NCBI GenBank assembly: GCA_963840245.1
Contig: CAWIYI010000022.1
Location: 1 to 64,000 of the forward strand
Direction of reading: 5' to 3'
Length of the DNA: 64,000 bases
Source of the DNA: Bog-473 sp963840245
Lineage (GTDB): Bacteria > Actinomycetota > Acidimicrobiia > Acidimicrobiales > RAAP-2
Shown: positions 1 through 9,101 of the stretch, one piece after another
How the letters are laid out: the number at the start of each line of letters is the position of its first letter
Position numbering within the stretch: position 1 is the first letter of the stretch
Program-made: the position numbers and the translations under genes
The notes under the pieces: generated by a model
What the model was told of the DNA's origin: nothing
What the model saw: only the letters and a program-made list of their open reading frames with translations
Database searches by the model: none

Positions 1-1093
1 CCTTCGACTACGTCGGGCCGAACATGGCGGCGAACACGATGAACGTGTACACCCCGCCGCCGGCCGGGTCGCAGCTCTTTAGTCCGAGGAGAGAGCGGTC
101 CCGAGGCCGCGCCGGCGCCGCCGAGCATCCAGACGCAGGAGACCGCCGTCCACGCCATCGCCTCCGCTGTCGGCGCGACGCACCTCGTCGAGCTCGACAA
201 CCCGGCGCTCGGCCTGCAGAACCCGAGCGCGGACGGCCGCCAATGGGACGGCCCGATCTACGTGGCGACCCCGGCCCTCCTGCGGGCCTACGGCGTCAAC
301 CCTTCGTCGATCCCGTCCAACGTCGACATCCTGAGCTCGCGGCCAGGGCTGGCGGGCTCGGGCGTGCAGCTCACCTATGGCGGCGGCGGGAAGGGTGGCA
401 ACGGCTTCCAGGGCCTGGGCGCGGGCGGAAACAACACCAACTCTTGTCCACCCGGCTCGTGTCTCGCCCGCCCGGTGGTCCAGGAGGAGAGCCAACTGCC
501 CACGGGCACGTCGGCACCCAACACGGTGATCACCGAGAGCGCGTTGCGCCGGCTGCACTTGGCGGACCAGAACAGCCTCGACGGCTGGATGATCCTGACC
601 AACAGCCCAATCACCACGGCGCAACTTACGAGCGCCAACTCGCTGGCGGCGTCCGCGGACCTGAGCACCGAGTCGAAGAACGACGCGCCGAATTCGGCCG
701 AGATCGTGAACTGGGCGACCGTCTTCGGCATCGCTCTCGCCCTGGGTGTCCTCGCCATGAGCGTGGGCCTCATCCGCAGTGAGACGGCGAGCGAGCTGCG
801 CACGCTCACCGCCACCGGTGCGAGCTCGCGCACCCGGCGCAGTCTGACGGCCGTCACTGCGGGAGGCCTCGCCTTCCTGGGCGCGCTGCTCGGAACCGTG
901 GCGGCCTACGTCGGTCTCTTCGGTTGGTTCCGCTCGAATCAACTGCGAGGGTGGCGTCTCGGACATCATCAATCACGTCCCGTGGGACAACCTGTTCTTC
1001 ATCTTGATTGCCATGCCGGTCGCGGCCATGCTCATCGGCTGGGTGCTGGCGGGACGGGAGCCGACGGGGATCGCCACCCGCCCGATGGAGTAG
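1..1093 (+). pseudogene. FtsX/MacB-type ABC transporter permease, C-terminal part, frameshifted
   Basis: This is the 3' part of an ABC exporter permease, cut by the left edge. The reading frame beginning FDYVGPNMAANTMNVYTP runs to about position 60, then the protein continues in another frame from about 62 to 945 and in a third frame to the TAG at 1091-1093. The middle part ends in a typical FtsX C-terminus: a membrane helix (IVNWATVFGIALALGVLAM), the cytoplasmic stretch LIRSETASELRTLTATGAS and a second helix. The last helix (NLFFILIAMPVAAMLIGWVL) is only readable after the second frame change. Two frame changes in one gene suggest decay or sequence error. The next gene starts 5 bases after the stop. 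Confidence 0.7.
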
Positions 1094-1098
1094 GCGAC

Positions 1099-1623
1099 AT
1101 GACCATCCACAGCGAAACCGACTCGACGGGAAGCGAGCCCCTTTCGCCGTCACCGGGCGCTGCGGTGGCCCAGGGACGCCGGATGCGAGCCCGGTTCGCA
1201 GTCCACCTCGGCCTGCTGGCAGCCTTCGCCGCCTCGCTTGCCACCGTCACGTTGATCACCGAGGGGTGGCCCCACCTGGTCGTCGGGCTGGCGTTCGTGG
1301 CGCTGGCCGGTGTGCACTTGGTGCAACGCCGCCACACCGTGGCGCGGTTGCTCGGGAATCTGGGCCGCGTCCACGTGTGGTTCCGCCACCGGGGGCGGCT
1401 GGCTTGGTCGGACGTAATCCTGGCCCTGTTGACCCTCAACGTGCTCGTGTCCGGGACCTACGACCTTGCCTCAGGCAATCAGGTGATCCTCCACCCGCGC
1501 AGCGTCGGGATCCCGTTCCGCGACATCGGGTGGCATGTGGCGTCGGCCCTCGTGCTGCTCGTGTACCTCTTCGTGCACGTGGCGCGCCGCTGGGGCCGCA
1601 TCCGCCGTTCCGCCATCCGCTGA
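1099..1623 (+). CDS. small integral membrane protein, possible di-haem cytochrome-like (DUF4405-type)
   Basis: A 174-residue protein with about four membrane helices and a basic tail (ARRWGRIRRSAIR). Histidines sit in or beside the helices (RFAVHLG, AGVHLVQRR, GWHVAS, YLFVHVAR), a pattern seen in membrane b-type cytochromes and DUF4405-like proteins. The family assignment is tentative. The ATG at 1099 lies 5 bases after the stop of the broken permease and in the same frame as the permease's middle part, so a longer reading through the broken gene is possible but not likely. Cotranscription with the permease is inferred. Confidence 0.6.
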   Translation: MTIHSETDSTGSEPLSPSPGAAVAQGRRMRARFAVHLGLLAAFAASLATVTLITEGWPHLVVGLAFVALAGVHLVQRRHTVARLLGNLGRVHVWFRHRGRLAWSDVILALLTLNVLVSGTYDLASGNQVILHPRSVGIPFRDIGWHVASALVLLVYLFVHVARRWGRIRRSAIR

Positions 1624-1745
1624 TCCGCCTCGCTGGCCGCGGGGGAGGGGGCCGCCTATGACTCGGACGCCACACAGACGCGCCCGCTGCAAGAGGAGAG
1701 TCCCGTTCTACGCTTGACGGGGTCTCACTCGGTCGCAAAACGGGC

Positions 1746-1886
1746 TTGCCGGGCACCGTCCAGCCTGGCCAGTCGGGCAACGGGGTGGAAACCGAGGTCG
1801 CGCCGACGATCTTGAAGCTTCTCGGAATCTCTCCGATCTGGCTTCAGGCCGTCCAGCGAGAGGGTACGCAGGTCCTGCCCGCACTT
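1746..1886 (+). pseudogene. C-terminal remnant of an alkaline phosphatase / type I phosphodiesterase
   Basis: About 47 residues match the end of secreted alkaline phosphatase or phosphodiesterase-nucleotide pyrophosphatase family proteins: VETEVAPTILKLLGI followed by LQAVQREGTQVLP. In that family this segment carries the 'APTIL..LG' motif just before the C-terminus. No metal-binding or nucleophile motif of the enzyme is found upstream, so only the tail remains. The match is by recognition of the motif, not by a search. The rest of 1624-1945 shows no other gene. Confidence 0.5.
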
Positions 1887-1945
1887 CGCAACGGGTATCA
1901 AACCGTTTCGGGGAGGCGGTTCAGTTCAGTGACATGCGGTTCGAT

Positions 1946-2425
1946 TCAAGATTGGCCCACGTTCCGGGGGCGCACCGGGGCCAGGTGTACGAGTGCGTTA
2001 TAGGTCACCACGGCGATGGCCAGGTGCATGCACATCAACACTGCCACTGCTTTCGGGGGCTGACCCTGCTTCAAGATGTAAAGGTCGGGAAGGAACAAGA
2101 TAAGCGTGACGACAATCGCCAGTCTGAAAAAGAGCCATCTCGGCGCAGACGAGATACGGGTCACGATCGGCCACGCCACACAGGCGATGATCACCCCGAT
2201 AATGGTCAGCTTGGAGTAATCGCCGAATTGGAAGTGAGAGTAGCCCTTGATGGACGGAAGCAGGGCTTCGCCGATTGCCACAAGGACAGCGTCAACGGCT
2301 AGCGATCCGACCAGGGAAACCACGGTGGCGAGTACCACACGGGCACCCGAAGGCTGGCTGTGGGTGGGAGCGAAGTCGACCTTTACGAGATCCAAGCAAC
2401 GGTCGAGAATCGTGTCTTGTGCCAA
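1946..2425 (-). CDS. four-helix membrane protein, DUF6069-like
   Basis: A 159-residue protein with about four predicted membrane helices (VVLATVVSLVGSLAVDAVLV, LTIIGVIIACVAWPIV, LFFRLAIVVTLILFLPDLYI, VAVLMCMHLAIAVVTYNAL). The last helix with its LMCMHLAIA motif resembles DUF6069 proteins of actinobacteria; function is unknown. The start is a TTG at 2425, chosen because AAAGGGG lies six bases upstream on the minus strand. It stands alone between the phosphatase remnant and the DUF347 gene. Confidence 0.6.
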   Translation of the reverse strand: MAQDTILDRCLDLVKVDFAPTHSQPSGARVVLATVVSLVGSLAVDAVLVAIGEALLPSIKGYSHFQFGDYSKLTIIGVIIACVAWPIVTRISSAPRWLFFRLAIVVTLILFLPDLYILKQGQPPKAVAVLMCMHLAIAVVTYNALVHLAPVRPRNVGQS

Positions 2426-2561
2426 TGTTCCCCTTTCTCCACCTCGCCAGGCGCTGGCACGGTGGACCTTGCATTTCCCATACCGGGCTCAACCGGGCTC
2501 GGGCTCCTTTGACATCAGGTGGACGACACCGTCATCTGACCTGAACCAACGAACGCTTACG

Positions 2562-3434
2562 TCAAAATTGAGATGCACTACGGCTCATACCGCCCAGCGA
2601 AGGCTCCTGGATATCTGGACGAGCGATCGCCAAGTATGAGACGAACAGCAAGACGGCGACGGTGAAGACCAGTGCGGTAGGACCGTCACCGAAGCCAAGC
2701 CCGCTGGTATTCACCGGCCGGCTGATGTAGTCGGCGACGGACGCTCCGAGAGGACGCGTCACCACGTAGGCCATCCAAAATGCCGCGACGCTGTTCAGAC
2801 CAAGACGCCACCACGCGAGGGCCGGGATCAAGATGACCACTCCGAAGAGGATGCTCGAGGCCAGGTAGCCCAGGCCCAGCGTGGTTGCGGTGAAGTCCCC
2901 TAGTGCAGTTCCGAGCGCGAACGTCGCGAACACTGTCGCCCAGTAGAACGCTTCACGTCGTTGTGTTGTGATGCTGTGGATGGACAGCGTTCCTTCCTTG
3001 GAGTGCCAGACCCAGAAGATTGCAGCCAGCACGGCCGCCCACAGCAATGTCGTCCCGGCGTAGGGAATGCCGACGTCGAGGTGAAGGAAGTCTGAGACCC
3101 CGGTGCCGAAGATCGCGATCGCATAGGCCAAGAACCAGTAGGCGAAGGCCCGGTACCGGCGTGTCCCGAACTGAACGACGAGTCCCGCAATGAACAGGAG
3201 GATCTCAGTCCCGCCGCCCCAGATGTTGCCCAAGGTCTTGAAGTAGTCGGACGTGGCTTCTCCGCCCGCGGTGGTGAGGATCTTGACGATCCAGAAGACG
3301 AAGATGACCTCGGGCACCTTGGCGGCAACCGGTGCGGGGAAGAATCGACGAACCACAGGTACCGTGCCGCCGGCGTACCGACTGCCTTTCGACGAACGCG
3401 AAGAGGCAGGTGTCCGTGCGTCGGCGTCATCCAT
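2562..3434 (-). CDS. COG4705-type membrane protein with DUF347 repeats
   Basis: A 290-residue integral membrane protein. The segment KVPEVIFVFWIVKILTTAGG followed by EATSDYF and the later SVADYISRP are typical of COG4705/DUF347 membrane proteins, in which a two-helix unit of the type PEVxxFWxxKxLxT..GE..SD repeats about four times. Repeats can be seen near residues 45-75, 105-130, 165-200 and 225-250. The physiological role is not established. The ATG at 3434 is preceded by GGAAGGAAG on the minus strand, and the longer upstream frame has no support. It is followed by 50 bases to the permease stop at 3485. Confidence 0.75.
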   Translation of the reverse strand: MDDADARTPASSRSSKGSRYAGGTVPVVRRFFPAPVAAKVPEVIFVFWIVKILTTAGGEATSDYFKTLGNIWGGGTEILLFIAGLVVQFGTRRYRAFAYWFLAYAIAIFGTGVSDFLHLDVGIPYAGTTLLWAAVLAAIFWVWHSKEGTLSIHSITTQRREAFYWATVFATFALGTALGDFTATTLGLGYLASSILFGVVILIPALAWWRLGLNSVAAFWMAYVVTRPLGASVADYISRPVNTSGLGFGDGPTALVFTVAVLLFVSYLAIARPDIQEPSLGGMSRSASQF

Positions 3435-3484
3435 CGATCTGGTCACTTCCTTCCCCCTGAATCGGTCAACTTCGAGAGCGCCAC

Positions 3485-4270
3485 TCAGGCCGTGACGTCC
3501 TTTCGCACAAAGACCACGGTCGCCACCGCCCCGGCGATCACGAGATAGACGGTGCTCAGAATCAGTGAGTGGGCGAATCCGTCTGGGGCGAGGCCGCCCG
3601 CCGCAACGGCCTGAAGAAGTTGACCAGGCAGCCAGGTCGCGGTGTGGGGCGCGATTCGTGTCACGACTGCTTCGATAGGAATCAGGTAGGCAAAGCCAAC
3701 GATGATGGCGGTGACCGAAGACCGGAACAGAAGGCCGACGACCAGACCGAGGGTGGTGAATCCCACTGTGGCCAAGAGGAGGTCCCCCAGTGCACGTGCC
3801 AGGTCGCTGACCCCGGCGCCCGAGGTCCATGCCGCCGTGGGCACATGGCGGACGTGGGCCATCACGACCGAGACGACGCTGGCCACGACGGAAGAGAAGA
3901 CCACGGCACCGAGCATGAACGCGAGCACGGCGAGAAACTTTCCAGCCAACAGGACGGGGCGTCGCGGTTGACGGACAAGAAGCTGACGCAGCGTACCGAG
4001 GCTGTACTCACCGGCGATCTGCGTGGCAGCGATCCCAAAGGCCACGATGCCGAGAAGCACGGCCGCCCTGTTCACGCCATGGATCAGCCCGTTCGGTTGA
4101 GCGAGCTGCCTGAGGCTCGGAAGTCCCCCGCCATTTCCACTTGTCGGAGCCTGCGCGAAGAGGAGAACGGCGAATAGGGACGCGGCAAGTGCCAGCCCGA
4201 CATAGCATCCGACGAGCAGGTTCCGTCGTCTTAGCTTGATCCACTCGCTGCGGAAGGCGGCCAAGATCAT
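3485..4270 (-). CDS. ABC-2 type transporter permease
   Basis: A 261-residue permease with about six membrane helices and the start MILAAFRSEWIKLRRR, the cytoplasmic lead-in common to ABC-2 permeases. The motif GEYSLGTLRQLLVRQPRR near residues 88-105 matches the conserved 'E...GT.....P.SR' coupling segment of this family. It overlaps the upstream ATPase gene by four bases (ATGA), so the two are translationally coupled and form one exporter. The substrate is unknown; similar exporters beside DesK-like kinases often handle peptide antibiotics or lipids, but nothing here decides that. Confidence 0.85.
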   Translation of the reverse strand: MILAAFRSEWIKLRRRNLLVGCYVGLALAASLFAVLLFAQAPTSGNGGGLPSLRQLAQPNGLIHGVNRAAVLLGIVAFGIAATQIAGEYSLGTLRQLLVRQPRRPVLLAGKFLAVLAFMLGAVVFSSVVASVVSVVMAHVRHVPTAAWTSGAGVSDLARALGDLLLATVGFTTLGLVVGLLFRSSVTAIIVGFAYLIPIEAVVTRIAPHTATWLPGQLLQAVAAGGLAPDGFAHSLILSTVYLVIAGAVATVVFVRKDVTA

Positions 4271-5232
4271 CGGATCACCCCCAGCGCACCCCTGTCTTCG
4301 ACATCTCCCGAGTGCGCTCCCGTCAGAGCGAAGTACGCCTCCTCGAGACTCGGCTCCCGCTCAGCCAGATGAGTGATGGTCACTCCTGACTCAAGGGCGA
4401 CTCGATTGAGCTCACCGGCAATTGCGCCGCCGTCGGTCACGATCACGGAACAGGTCGCCTCCTCTATGGCGACGTCCGATCCCCGATCCGAGATCAGTCG
4501 AGCGAGGAGGCCGAGGTGTGCCGGGTCCTCTGGTCGAAGAACGAGTTCCGCCGTTCGCAGCCCGCGCAGCTCGGCAACAGACCCCTGAAACACGCTCCGC
4601 CCGCCCCGAATCATCACGACGTGATCACAGATGTGCTCGATTTCGGAGAGCAGGTGGCTCGAGACGAAGAGGGTCATGCCCTCGTCGGCCAACGATCGAA
4701 TGAGGCTGCGCATCTCGACGATCCCGGCCGGGTCCAGTCCGTTGGTCGGCTCGTCCAGGATGAGCAACGAGGGGTCGGCCAACAGGGCGGCAGCGATGCC
4801 AAGCCGTTGCTTCATCCCCAACGAATATCGGCTGTAGCGGTCTCCGGCGCGGTCGGCCAATCCCACCCGTTCCAAGACACCGTGAATGGTCGACGTGGGG
4901 AGTTGTCCCAGCTGCGTGAGCACCAGGAGGTTGTCACGCCCACTCAGTGGGGGATAGAACGCCGGGGACTCGATCAAGGCCCCGACTCGGGCCAGGTAGG
5001 AGGGCGGATCGTGGAGGTCGCCGGACAGGATGCGGCCCTCACCACTGGTCGGACGGATAAGGCCGAGCAGCATGCGGATGGTGGTGGTCTTGCCGGCGCC
5101 ATTGGGGCCCACGAAGCCGCATACCGATCCGCTGGGGATGGTGAGGTCAAGACCGTCGACCACCTTGCGATCGCCAAACACCTTCGTCAGACCCGTTGTG
5201 AGCACGGCCATGCCGGGTGAATCGACCGTCAC
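4267..5232 (-). CDS. ABC transporter ATP-binding protein
   Basis: A 321-residue ATPase energising the neighbouring permease. It shows Walker A GPNGAGKTT (residues 42-50), signature YSLGMKQRL (136-144), Walker B LLILDEPT (156-163) and the switch histidine in VSSHLLSE. The start used is GTG 5232; an internal ATG at 5211 (MAVLTTGLTKVFG) is an alternative because neither has a clear ribosome site. The C-terminal 90 residues form the extra domain usual in the drug/bacteriocin exporter subfamily. Transcribed away from the histidine kinase gene across a 148-base intergenic region, which probably holds both promoters. Confidence 0.9.
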   Translation of the reverse strand: MTVDSPGMAVLTTGLTKVFGDRKVVDGLDLTIPSGSVCGFVGPNGAGKTTTIRMLLGLIRPTSGEGRILSGDLHDPPSYLARVGALIESPAFYPPLSGRDNLLVLTQLGQLPTSTIHGVLERVGLADRAGDRYSRYSLGMKQRLGIAAALLADPSLLILDEPTNGLDPAGIVEMRSLIRSLADEGMTLFVSSHLLSEIEHICDHVVMIRGGRSVFQGSVAELRGLRTAELVLRPEDPAHLGLLARLISDRGSDVAIEEATCSVIVTDGGAIAGELNRVALESGVTITHLAEREPSLEEAYFALTGAHSGDVEDRGALGVIR

Positions 5233-5380
5233 GAGACCCAGGGCTTCCCCACTGCGAGCATGGGTCGAAATCTAGGAATCCGCACGCTCTTTGTCGACCT
5301 GCGCTGGGATGATTTCCACGGATCCTGACTCATCCTTTCGGTGAATACCAGTACCTCATGGAGCCACGCGACAATGAGGC

Positions 5381-6583
5381 ATGACGATCTCCACAACTGA
5401 TCGGGCCTTTCCCTCGGAGTGGCACTTTGAGCGCATCCGGGTCTGGTGGGACCGGTTCCGAGAATGGGACATTGACCATCAGATGTGGAGCGATACCGGC
5501 GTTGTCTTCGTGCTCTTGGTGACCTGTCTCGCCTTTCCCGACGGATTCGTCCAGCACGGCCCCAAGGAGATCCTCTTCCAAGCTGCACTTGTTCTTCCCC
5601 TGATATGGCGCCGAAGAGCTCCGTCCTTGGTGTTCTCGCTCATCGCCGGAGTGGCCTTTGTCCAGTGGCTCACATTCGTCCCCCTGCCGGCCGATGTGGC
5701 GTTGCTCGTCGCGCTGTTCACCTTGGCCGTCCATGCCGATCCCCGACGTGCACTTCTCGGAGCCGGCGTCGTCTTCGCCGGCGTGCTGATGGCATCCGTC
5801 CGCTGGAGCCCAGTTGGGGATGTGGTCAAGTCCATTGTCTTTCTGACCGGGCTGCTCGTCGCCGCGCTCTTCGTTGGCATTGCCCTGCGTACCTGGCACT
5901 CATACATGGATTCGCTGCTGGAGCGGACGAAGCGGCTCGAACACGAGCGTGATCAGCAAGCAATGCTGGCCGCAGCGACTGAGCGGTCACGTATCGCACG
6001 GGAAATGCACGACGTCATCGCCCACAGCGTCTCCATCATGGTCACACTCGCCGACGGCGCGCTGGCCACCGTGGACAGCCAACCCAAGAGAGCGAGGGAG
6101 GCCATGGCCGATGTCTCGGCGACCGGTCGTCTGGCGCTCACCGACATGCGCCACCTCCTCGGCGTACTTCGATCAGATGGTTTGGCCGCCGATCGGGAAC
6201 CCCAGCCCCAGCTGTCCGGTCTGCCCCGGCTCCTCGAGGGTGTCCGGGGCACCGGACTGGAAGTCACGTTCGAACAAGTGGGTGCGCCGTTCGAGGTCCC
6301 GCCGGGGGTAGAGCTCACTGTCTTCAGGATCGTGCAGGAATCACTGACCAACGTCTTGAAACACGCTTGGGAGCCGACCGTCGCCCAAGTCACGCTCACC
6401 TTCGACGCGCCGTTCGTCGACGTGCGAGTTCTCGACGATGGAACGTCGACGAAACCATGTTCGGAGGGCCATGGATTGGGCGGCATGAAAGAACGGGCGA
6501 CGATCAGTGGCGGGACACTCAAGGCCGGGCCGAACCAAGACGGCGGCTGGGAGGTGAGGGCTCGGGTGAGGGCCGACCGGTGA
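5381..6583 (+). CDS. sensor histidine kinase, NarL/DesK type
   Basis: A 400-residue membrane sensor kinase. The N-terminal half has about five to six membrane helices with very short loops, suggesting sensing in the membrane rather than outside. The HisKA_3 dimerisation domain carries the phosphoacceptor H210 in REMHDVIAHSVS, and the ATPase domain has VFRIVQESLTNVLKHA and the G-box GHGLGGMKER. It overlaps the response regulator gene by four bases. The divergent ABC exporter is the likely target, as in BceRS- or DesKR-like modules. Confidence 0.9.
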   Translation: MTISTTDRAFPSEWHFERIRVWWDRFREWDIDHQMWSDTGVVFVLLVTCLAFPDGFVQHGPKEILFQAALVLPLIWRRRAPSLVFSLIAGVAFVQWLTFVPLPADVALLVALFTLAVHADPRRALLGAGVVFAGVLMASVRWSPVGDVVKSIVFLTGLLVAALFVGIALRTWHSYMDSLLERTKRLEHERDQQAMLAAATERSRIAREMHDVIAHSVSIMVTLADGALATVDSQPKRAREAMADVSATGRLALTDMRHLLGVLRSDGLAADREPQPQLSGLPRLLEGVRGTGLEVTFEQVGAPFEVPPGVELTVFRIVQESLTNVLKHAWEPTVAQVTLTFDAPFVDVRVLDDGTSTKPCSEGHGLGGMKERATISGGTLKAGPNQDGGWEVRARVRADR

Positions 6584-7251
6584 CCATTCGAGTGCTCTTA
6601 GTCGACGACCAGGCGCTCTTGAGAAAAGGGTTCCGCATGATCCTCGAGGAAGAGGCAGGAATCGAGGTGGTCGGTGAGGCATCAGGCGGTGAAGAGGCGG
6701 TCGCTCTGACTCATCAGCTTCACCCTGACGTTGTGCTCATGGACGTGCGGATGCCCGATATGGACGGGATCGAAGCCACGTCACAAATCGTCGGTTCTGG
6801 CACCGAGGCCCGGGTCCTTATCCTCACAACGTTCGACCTCGACGAGTATGCATTCGCGGGGCTTCGGGCAGGTGCCAGCGGCTTCCTGCTGAAAGACGTG
6901 CCTCCGGCAGGATTGATCTCCGCGATCCAGGTCGTTGCTCGGGGTGACGCAGTGGTCTCTCCACGGATTACCCGGAGGCTGCTGGACACCTTTGCGCACG
7001 AGTTACCGGCCAACGCTTCTGGTCCGGAAGGCCATGAGACCGAGCTGGACGAGTTGACCGAACGTGAGCGAGAGGTGCTCGTTCAGATGGCCGAAGGGTT
7101 CTCCAACGCTGAGATCGCTGAACATCTCTTCGTGTCCGAGGCGACCGTGAAATCCCACGTCGGAAAGATCTTGACGAAACTGGGCCTGCGAGATCGAGTG
7201 CAGGCAGCAGTGTTCGCCTTTCAGGTCGGTCTGGTCAAACCGTCTCGCTAG
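6580..7251 (+). CDS. response regulator, NarL/FixJ (LuxR-HTH) family
   Basis: A 223-residue response regulator: receiver domain with acidic pair D9/D10, phosphoacceptor D55 in VVLMDVRMPD and the conserved lysine in GFLLKD, then a LuxR-type helix-turn-helix at about residues 155-215 (LTEREREVLVQMAEGFSNAEIA). The GTG at 6580 overlaps the kinase stop (GTGA), which fixes the start; a longer frame upstream lies inside the kinase gene. It is the partner of the kinase and probably controls the divergent exporter. Confidence 0.92.
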   Translation: MTIRVLLVDDQALLRKGFRMILEEEAGIEVVGEASGGEEAVALTHQLHPDVVLMDVRMPDMDGIEATSQIVGSGTEARVLILTTFDLDEYAFAGLRAGASGFLLKDVPPAGLISAIQVVARGDAVVSPRITRRLLDTFAHELPANASGPEGHETELDELTEREREVLVQMAEGFSNAEIAEHLFVSEATVKSHVGKILTKLGLRDRVQAAVFAFQVGLVKPSR

Positions 7252-7461
7252 ACCCACCTCGCCTTCACCTGTCCGGAGTCGCAGGGCGATTTCATCCCAG
7301 AGACTGATGTAATCCGTTGCCGAGTTCCTTAGCCTCTGGCGCATGAATCACAGCCGAGCCGCCGTTGATGGTGGCGGCTCGAGGGTCCGTGAGCGATGGT
7401 TTCGCGCCAGGGCGACATGGCGGTCGTCGGTCCGTCAAGGATCCGAATCTGAGGAGTAACT

Positions 7462-8073
7462 GTGGAGCACTTTCTGGAGACCTGGGGCTATGTCGCGGTC
7501 TTCGCCTTGAGTTTCATCTCCTCGATGGGCCTTCCGGTCGGGGCCGAAGTCGCCATCATCTACGGCGGAGTTTTGGCCAGCGGTCAGGTCCCGGGCGAAC
7601 CACATCACCTGAATGTGGTGGTCGTGATCCTGATCGCCACCCTGGCCGAGGTCTTGGGCTCACTGGCCGGCTACCTCATCGGCTTCTTCGGAGGTCGGCC
7701 CGTGGTCGATCGCTTCGGAAAATACGTGCTCCTCACGCACAGAGACCTCGACCGTGCCGAAGCGTGGTTCGCCAAACGGGGCGACTCAGTCGTCCTGTTC
7801 GGGCGTTTCATTCCGCTACTCCGTTCCTTTGTCTCCTTCGCCGCCGGGCTCGGCGAGATGCCCATCGCGAAATTCTTGACGTTCACGATCATCGGCTGCA
7901 CCATCTGGTGCACCGTCCTCACCGGTGTGGGTTATTCCCTTGGATCCAGCTACAACCACGCGCTCCAAGCCTTCAGCTACGCCGGATACGTGGTCGGCGC
8001 GCTCGCCCTCGTCGTCGTAGCGGTCCTGTGCTGGCACCGCCTCCGGGTTCTCCGATCGGAACGGTCCAAATGA
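7462..8073 (+). CDS. DedA family membrane protein
   Basis: A 203-residue DedA (SNARE-associated/VTT) protein, a family of polyprenyl-phosphate or phospholipid flippases. The motif GRFIPLLRSFVSFAAGLGEM is the family's conserved F.R..P..R......AG segment, and GYLIGFFGGRPVVDRFGKY the upstream G...G...G motif. A GTG start at 7462 has GAGGAG seven bases upstream. It stands alone between the two-component genes and the convergent small membrane gene. Confidence 0.9.
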   Translation: MEHFLETWGYVAVFALSFISSMGLPVGAEVAIIYGGVLASGQVPGEPHHLNVVVVILIATLAEVLGSLAGYLIGFFGGRPVVDRFGKYVLLTHRDLDRAEAWFAKRGDSVVLFGRFIPLLRSFVSFAAGLGEMPIAKFLTFTIIGCTIWCTVLTGVGYSLGSSYNHALQAFSYAGYVVGALALVVVAVLCWHRLRVLRSERSK

Positions 8074-8118
8074 CCCGACGGCCATGATGAAATCTTGGAA
8101 TCGTTTCGGGTGGCTCGG

Positions 8119-8319
8119 TCACCGTCCCCGGCTGGCCCGACGAAGAGACACCGCGATGAGGGCGACAACCACCACGGGCAAGACCCAGTACCAGTTTCGC
8201 CCGTGGTGGGTGGCAAACCAGGTCGCAGCGAGGGCTACGACAACGCCGAGCGCGACCGTCCAATCATCGCCTGCTACGAAATCGACCCAGAAGCGACAGA
8301 ATCGACGCAGATAGGTCAT
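8119..8319 (-). CDS. small membrane protein
   Basis: A 66-residue protein beginning MTYLRRFCRFWVDFVAGDDW and holding two membrane helices, ending SLRRASRGR. The start at 8319 overlaps the stop of the upstream COG4280 gene as ATGA; a longer in-frame start at 8358 would overlap that gene by 43 bases. The YLRRF.RFW.DF..GDDW opening recurs in small actinobacterial membrane proteins of unknown function, to my knowledge. It is probably co-translated with the upstream gene. Confidence 0.65.
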   Translation of the reverse strand: MTYLRRFCRFWVDFVAGDDWTVALGVVVALAATWFATHHGRNWYWVLPVVVVALIAVSLRRASRGR

Positions 8320-9065
8320 GCGCGAACTCGAGGGCTGACGGACTGCCCGTGCTGCCATCGAAGAGCACGAACAAGAAGAAGACTCGTACCCGCCATCAGC
8401 GCGACGAGCACCAGAATGGCACTTTCGCCGCCCGGCCAGGAGACCCCCGCCCCCTCGGCCGACCAGAACATTCCGAAGGACGTCAGGAGTATCCCGACGA
8501 TGAATTTCAACGTGTTCTCGGGCACGCGACTCAGTGGTCGGTGAACGAGGACTCCAACCGCCGCGACGGCGACCGCCGTCAATGTTGCGACAAACGCACT
8601 CAGTGCGATCCGGTGTTGCGTGGCGCCGAACGTCAGAACGATGAAGACCACCTCGAGTCCCTCAAGGAAGACGCCCTTGAGGGCAATGGTGAACGCGTAG
8701 CTGTCGAAGGATGTACCTCGAGGTGCCTGGTCGGCTGAAGCGCGAGTCGAGTCGAAGATAGCGTCCTCGTCGTGCAACGCCTTGTAGCCACTGGAGCGAA
8801 GAATGGCTTTGCGGATCCATTGAAGACCAAATATCAGGAGCAGGCCCCCAACGACAAGGCGCAACGGTGTCAGTGGGAGACGGCTGACCGCCGGACCGAC
8901 TGCCACCACCACGATCCCGAGCGCCGCGAGCGCAACTGCCACGCCCGCCAGGGTGGAGCGCCACCCGCGTGTTACTCCCACGGCGAGCACGATCGTCAGG
9001 GCTTCGACCATCTCGACGGCAGTCGCCAGGGCGACCGCCAGAAGGAGCAGTGTTTCGTTCTTCAC
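8316..9065 (-). CDS. COG4280-type integral membrane protein
   Basis: A 249-residue protein with six or more helices. It has paired acidic motifs VEMVEALTIVLAVG and KGVFLEGLEVVFIVLTFGA, one in each half, as in predicted cation transporters of the COG4280 / UPF0016-like type. The acidic ExxE motifs in two homologous halves suggest metal or proton transport; the substrate is unknown. Start GTG 9065 is chosen over the TTG six bases upstream because GAGG stands six bases before it. Only 36 bases separate it from the divergent RpiR-type regulator, which may control it. Confidence 0.7.
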   Translation of the reverse strand: MKNETLLLLAVALATAVEMVEALTIVLAVGVTRGWRSTLAGVAVALAALGIVVVAVGPAVSRLPLTPLRLVVGGLLLIFGLQWIRKAILRSSGYKALHDEDAIFDSTRASADQAPRGTSFDSYAFTIALKGVFLEGLEVVFIVLTFGATQHRIALSAFVATLTAVAVAAVGVLVHRPLSRVPENTLKFIVGILLTSFGMFWSAEGAGVSWPGGESAILVLVALMAGTSLLLVRALRWQHGQSVSPRVRA

Positions 9066-9084
9066 GTTCAACCTCGTCGCAGGC

Positions 9085-9100
9085 TGTAGTATTTGCTACA
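9085..9100. promoter_or_regulatory. inverted repeat TGTAG-N6-CTACA between divergent genes
   Basis: A perfect 5+6+5 palindrome lies in the 36-base gap between the COG4280 gene and the RpiR-type regulator. It overlaps a TAGTAT -10-like hexamer (9087-9092) for the regulator. Its position makes it a likely operator for the regulator, controlling itself and the membrane gene. Confidence 0.5.
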
Positions 9101-9101
9101 T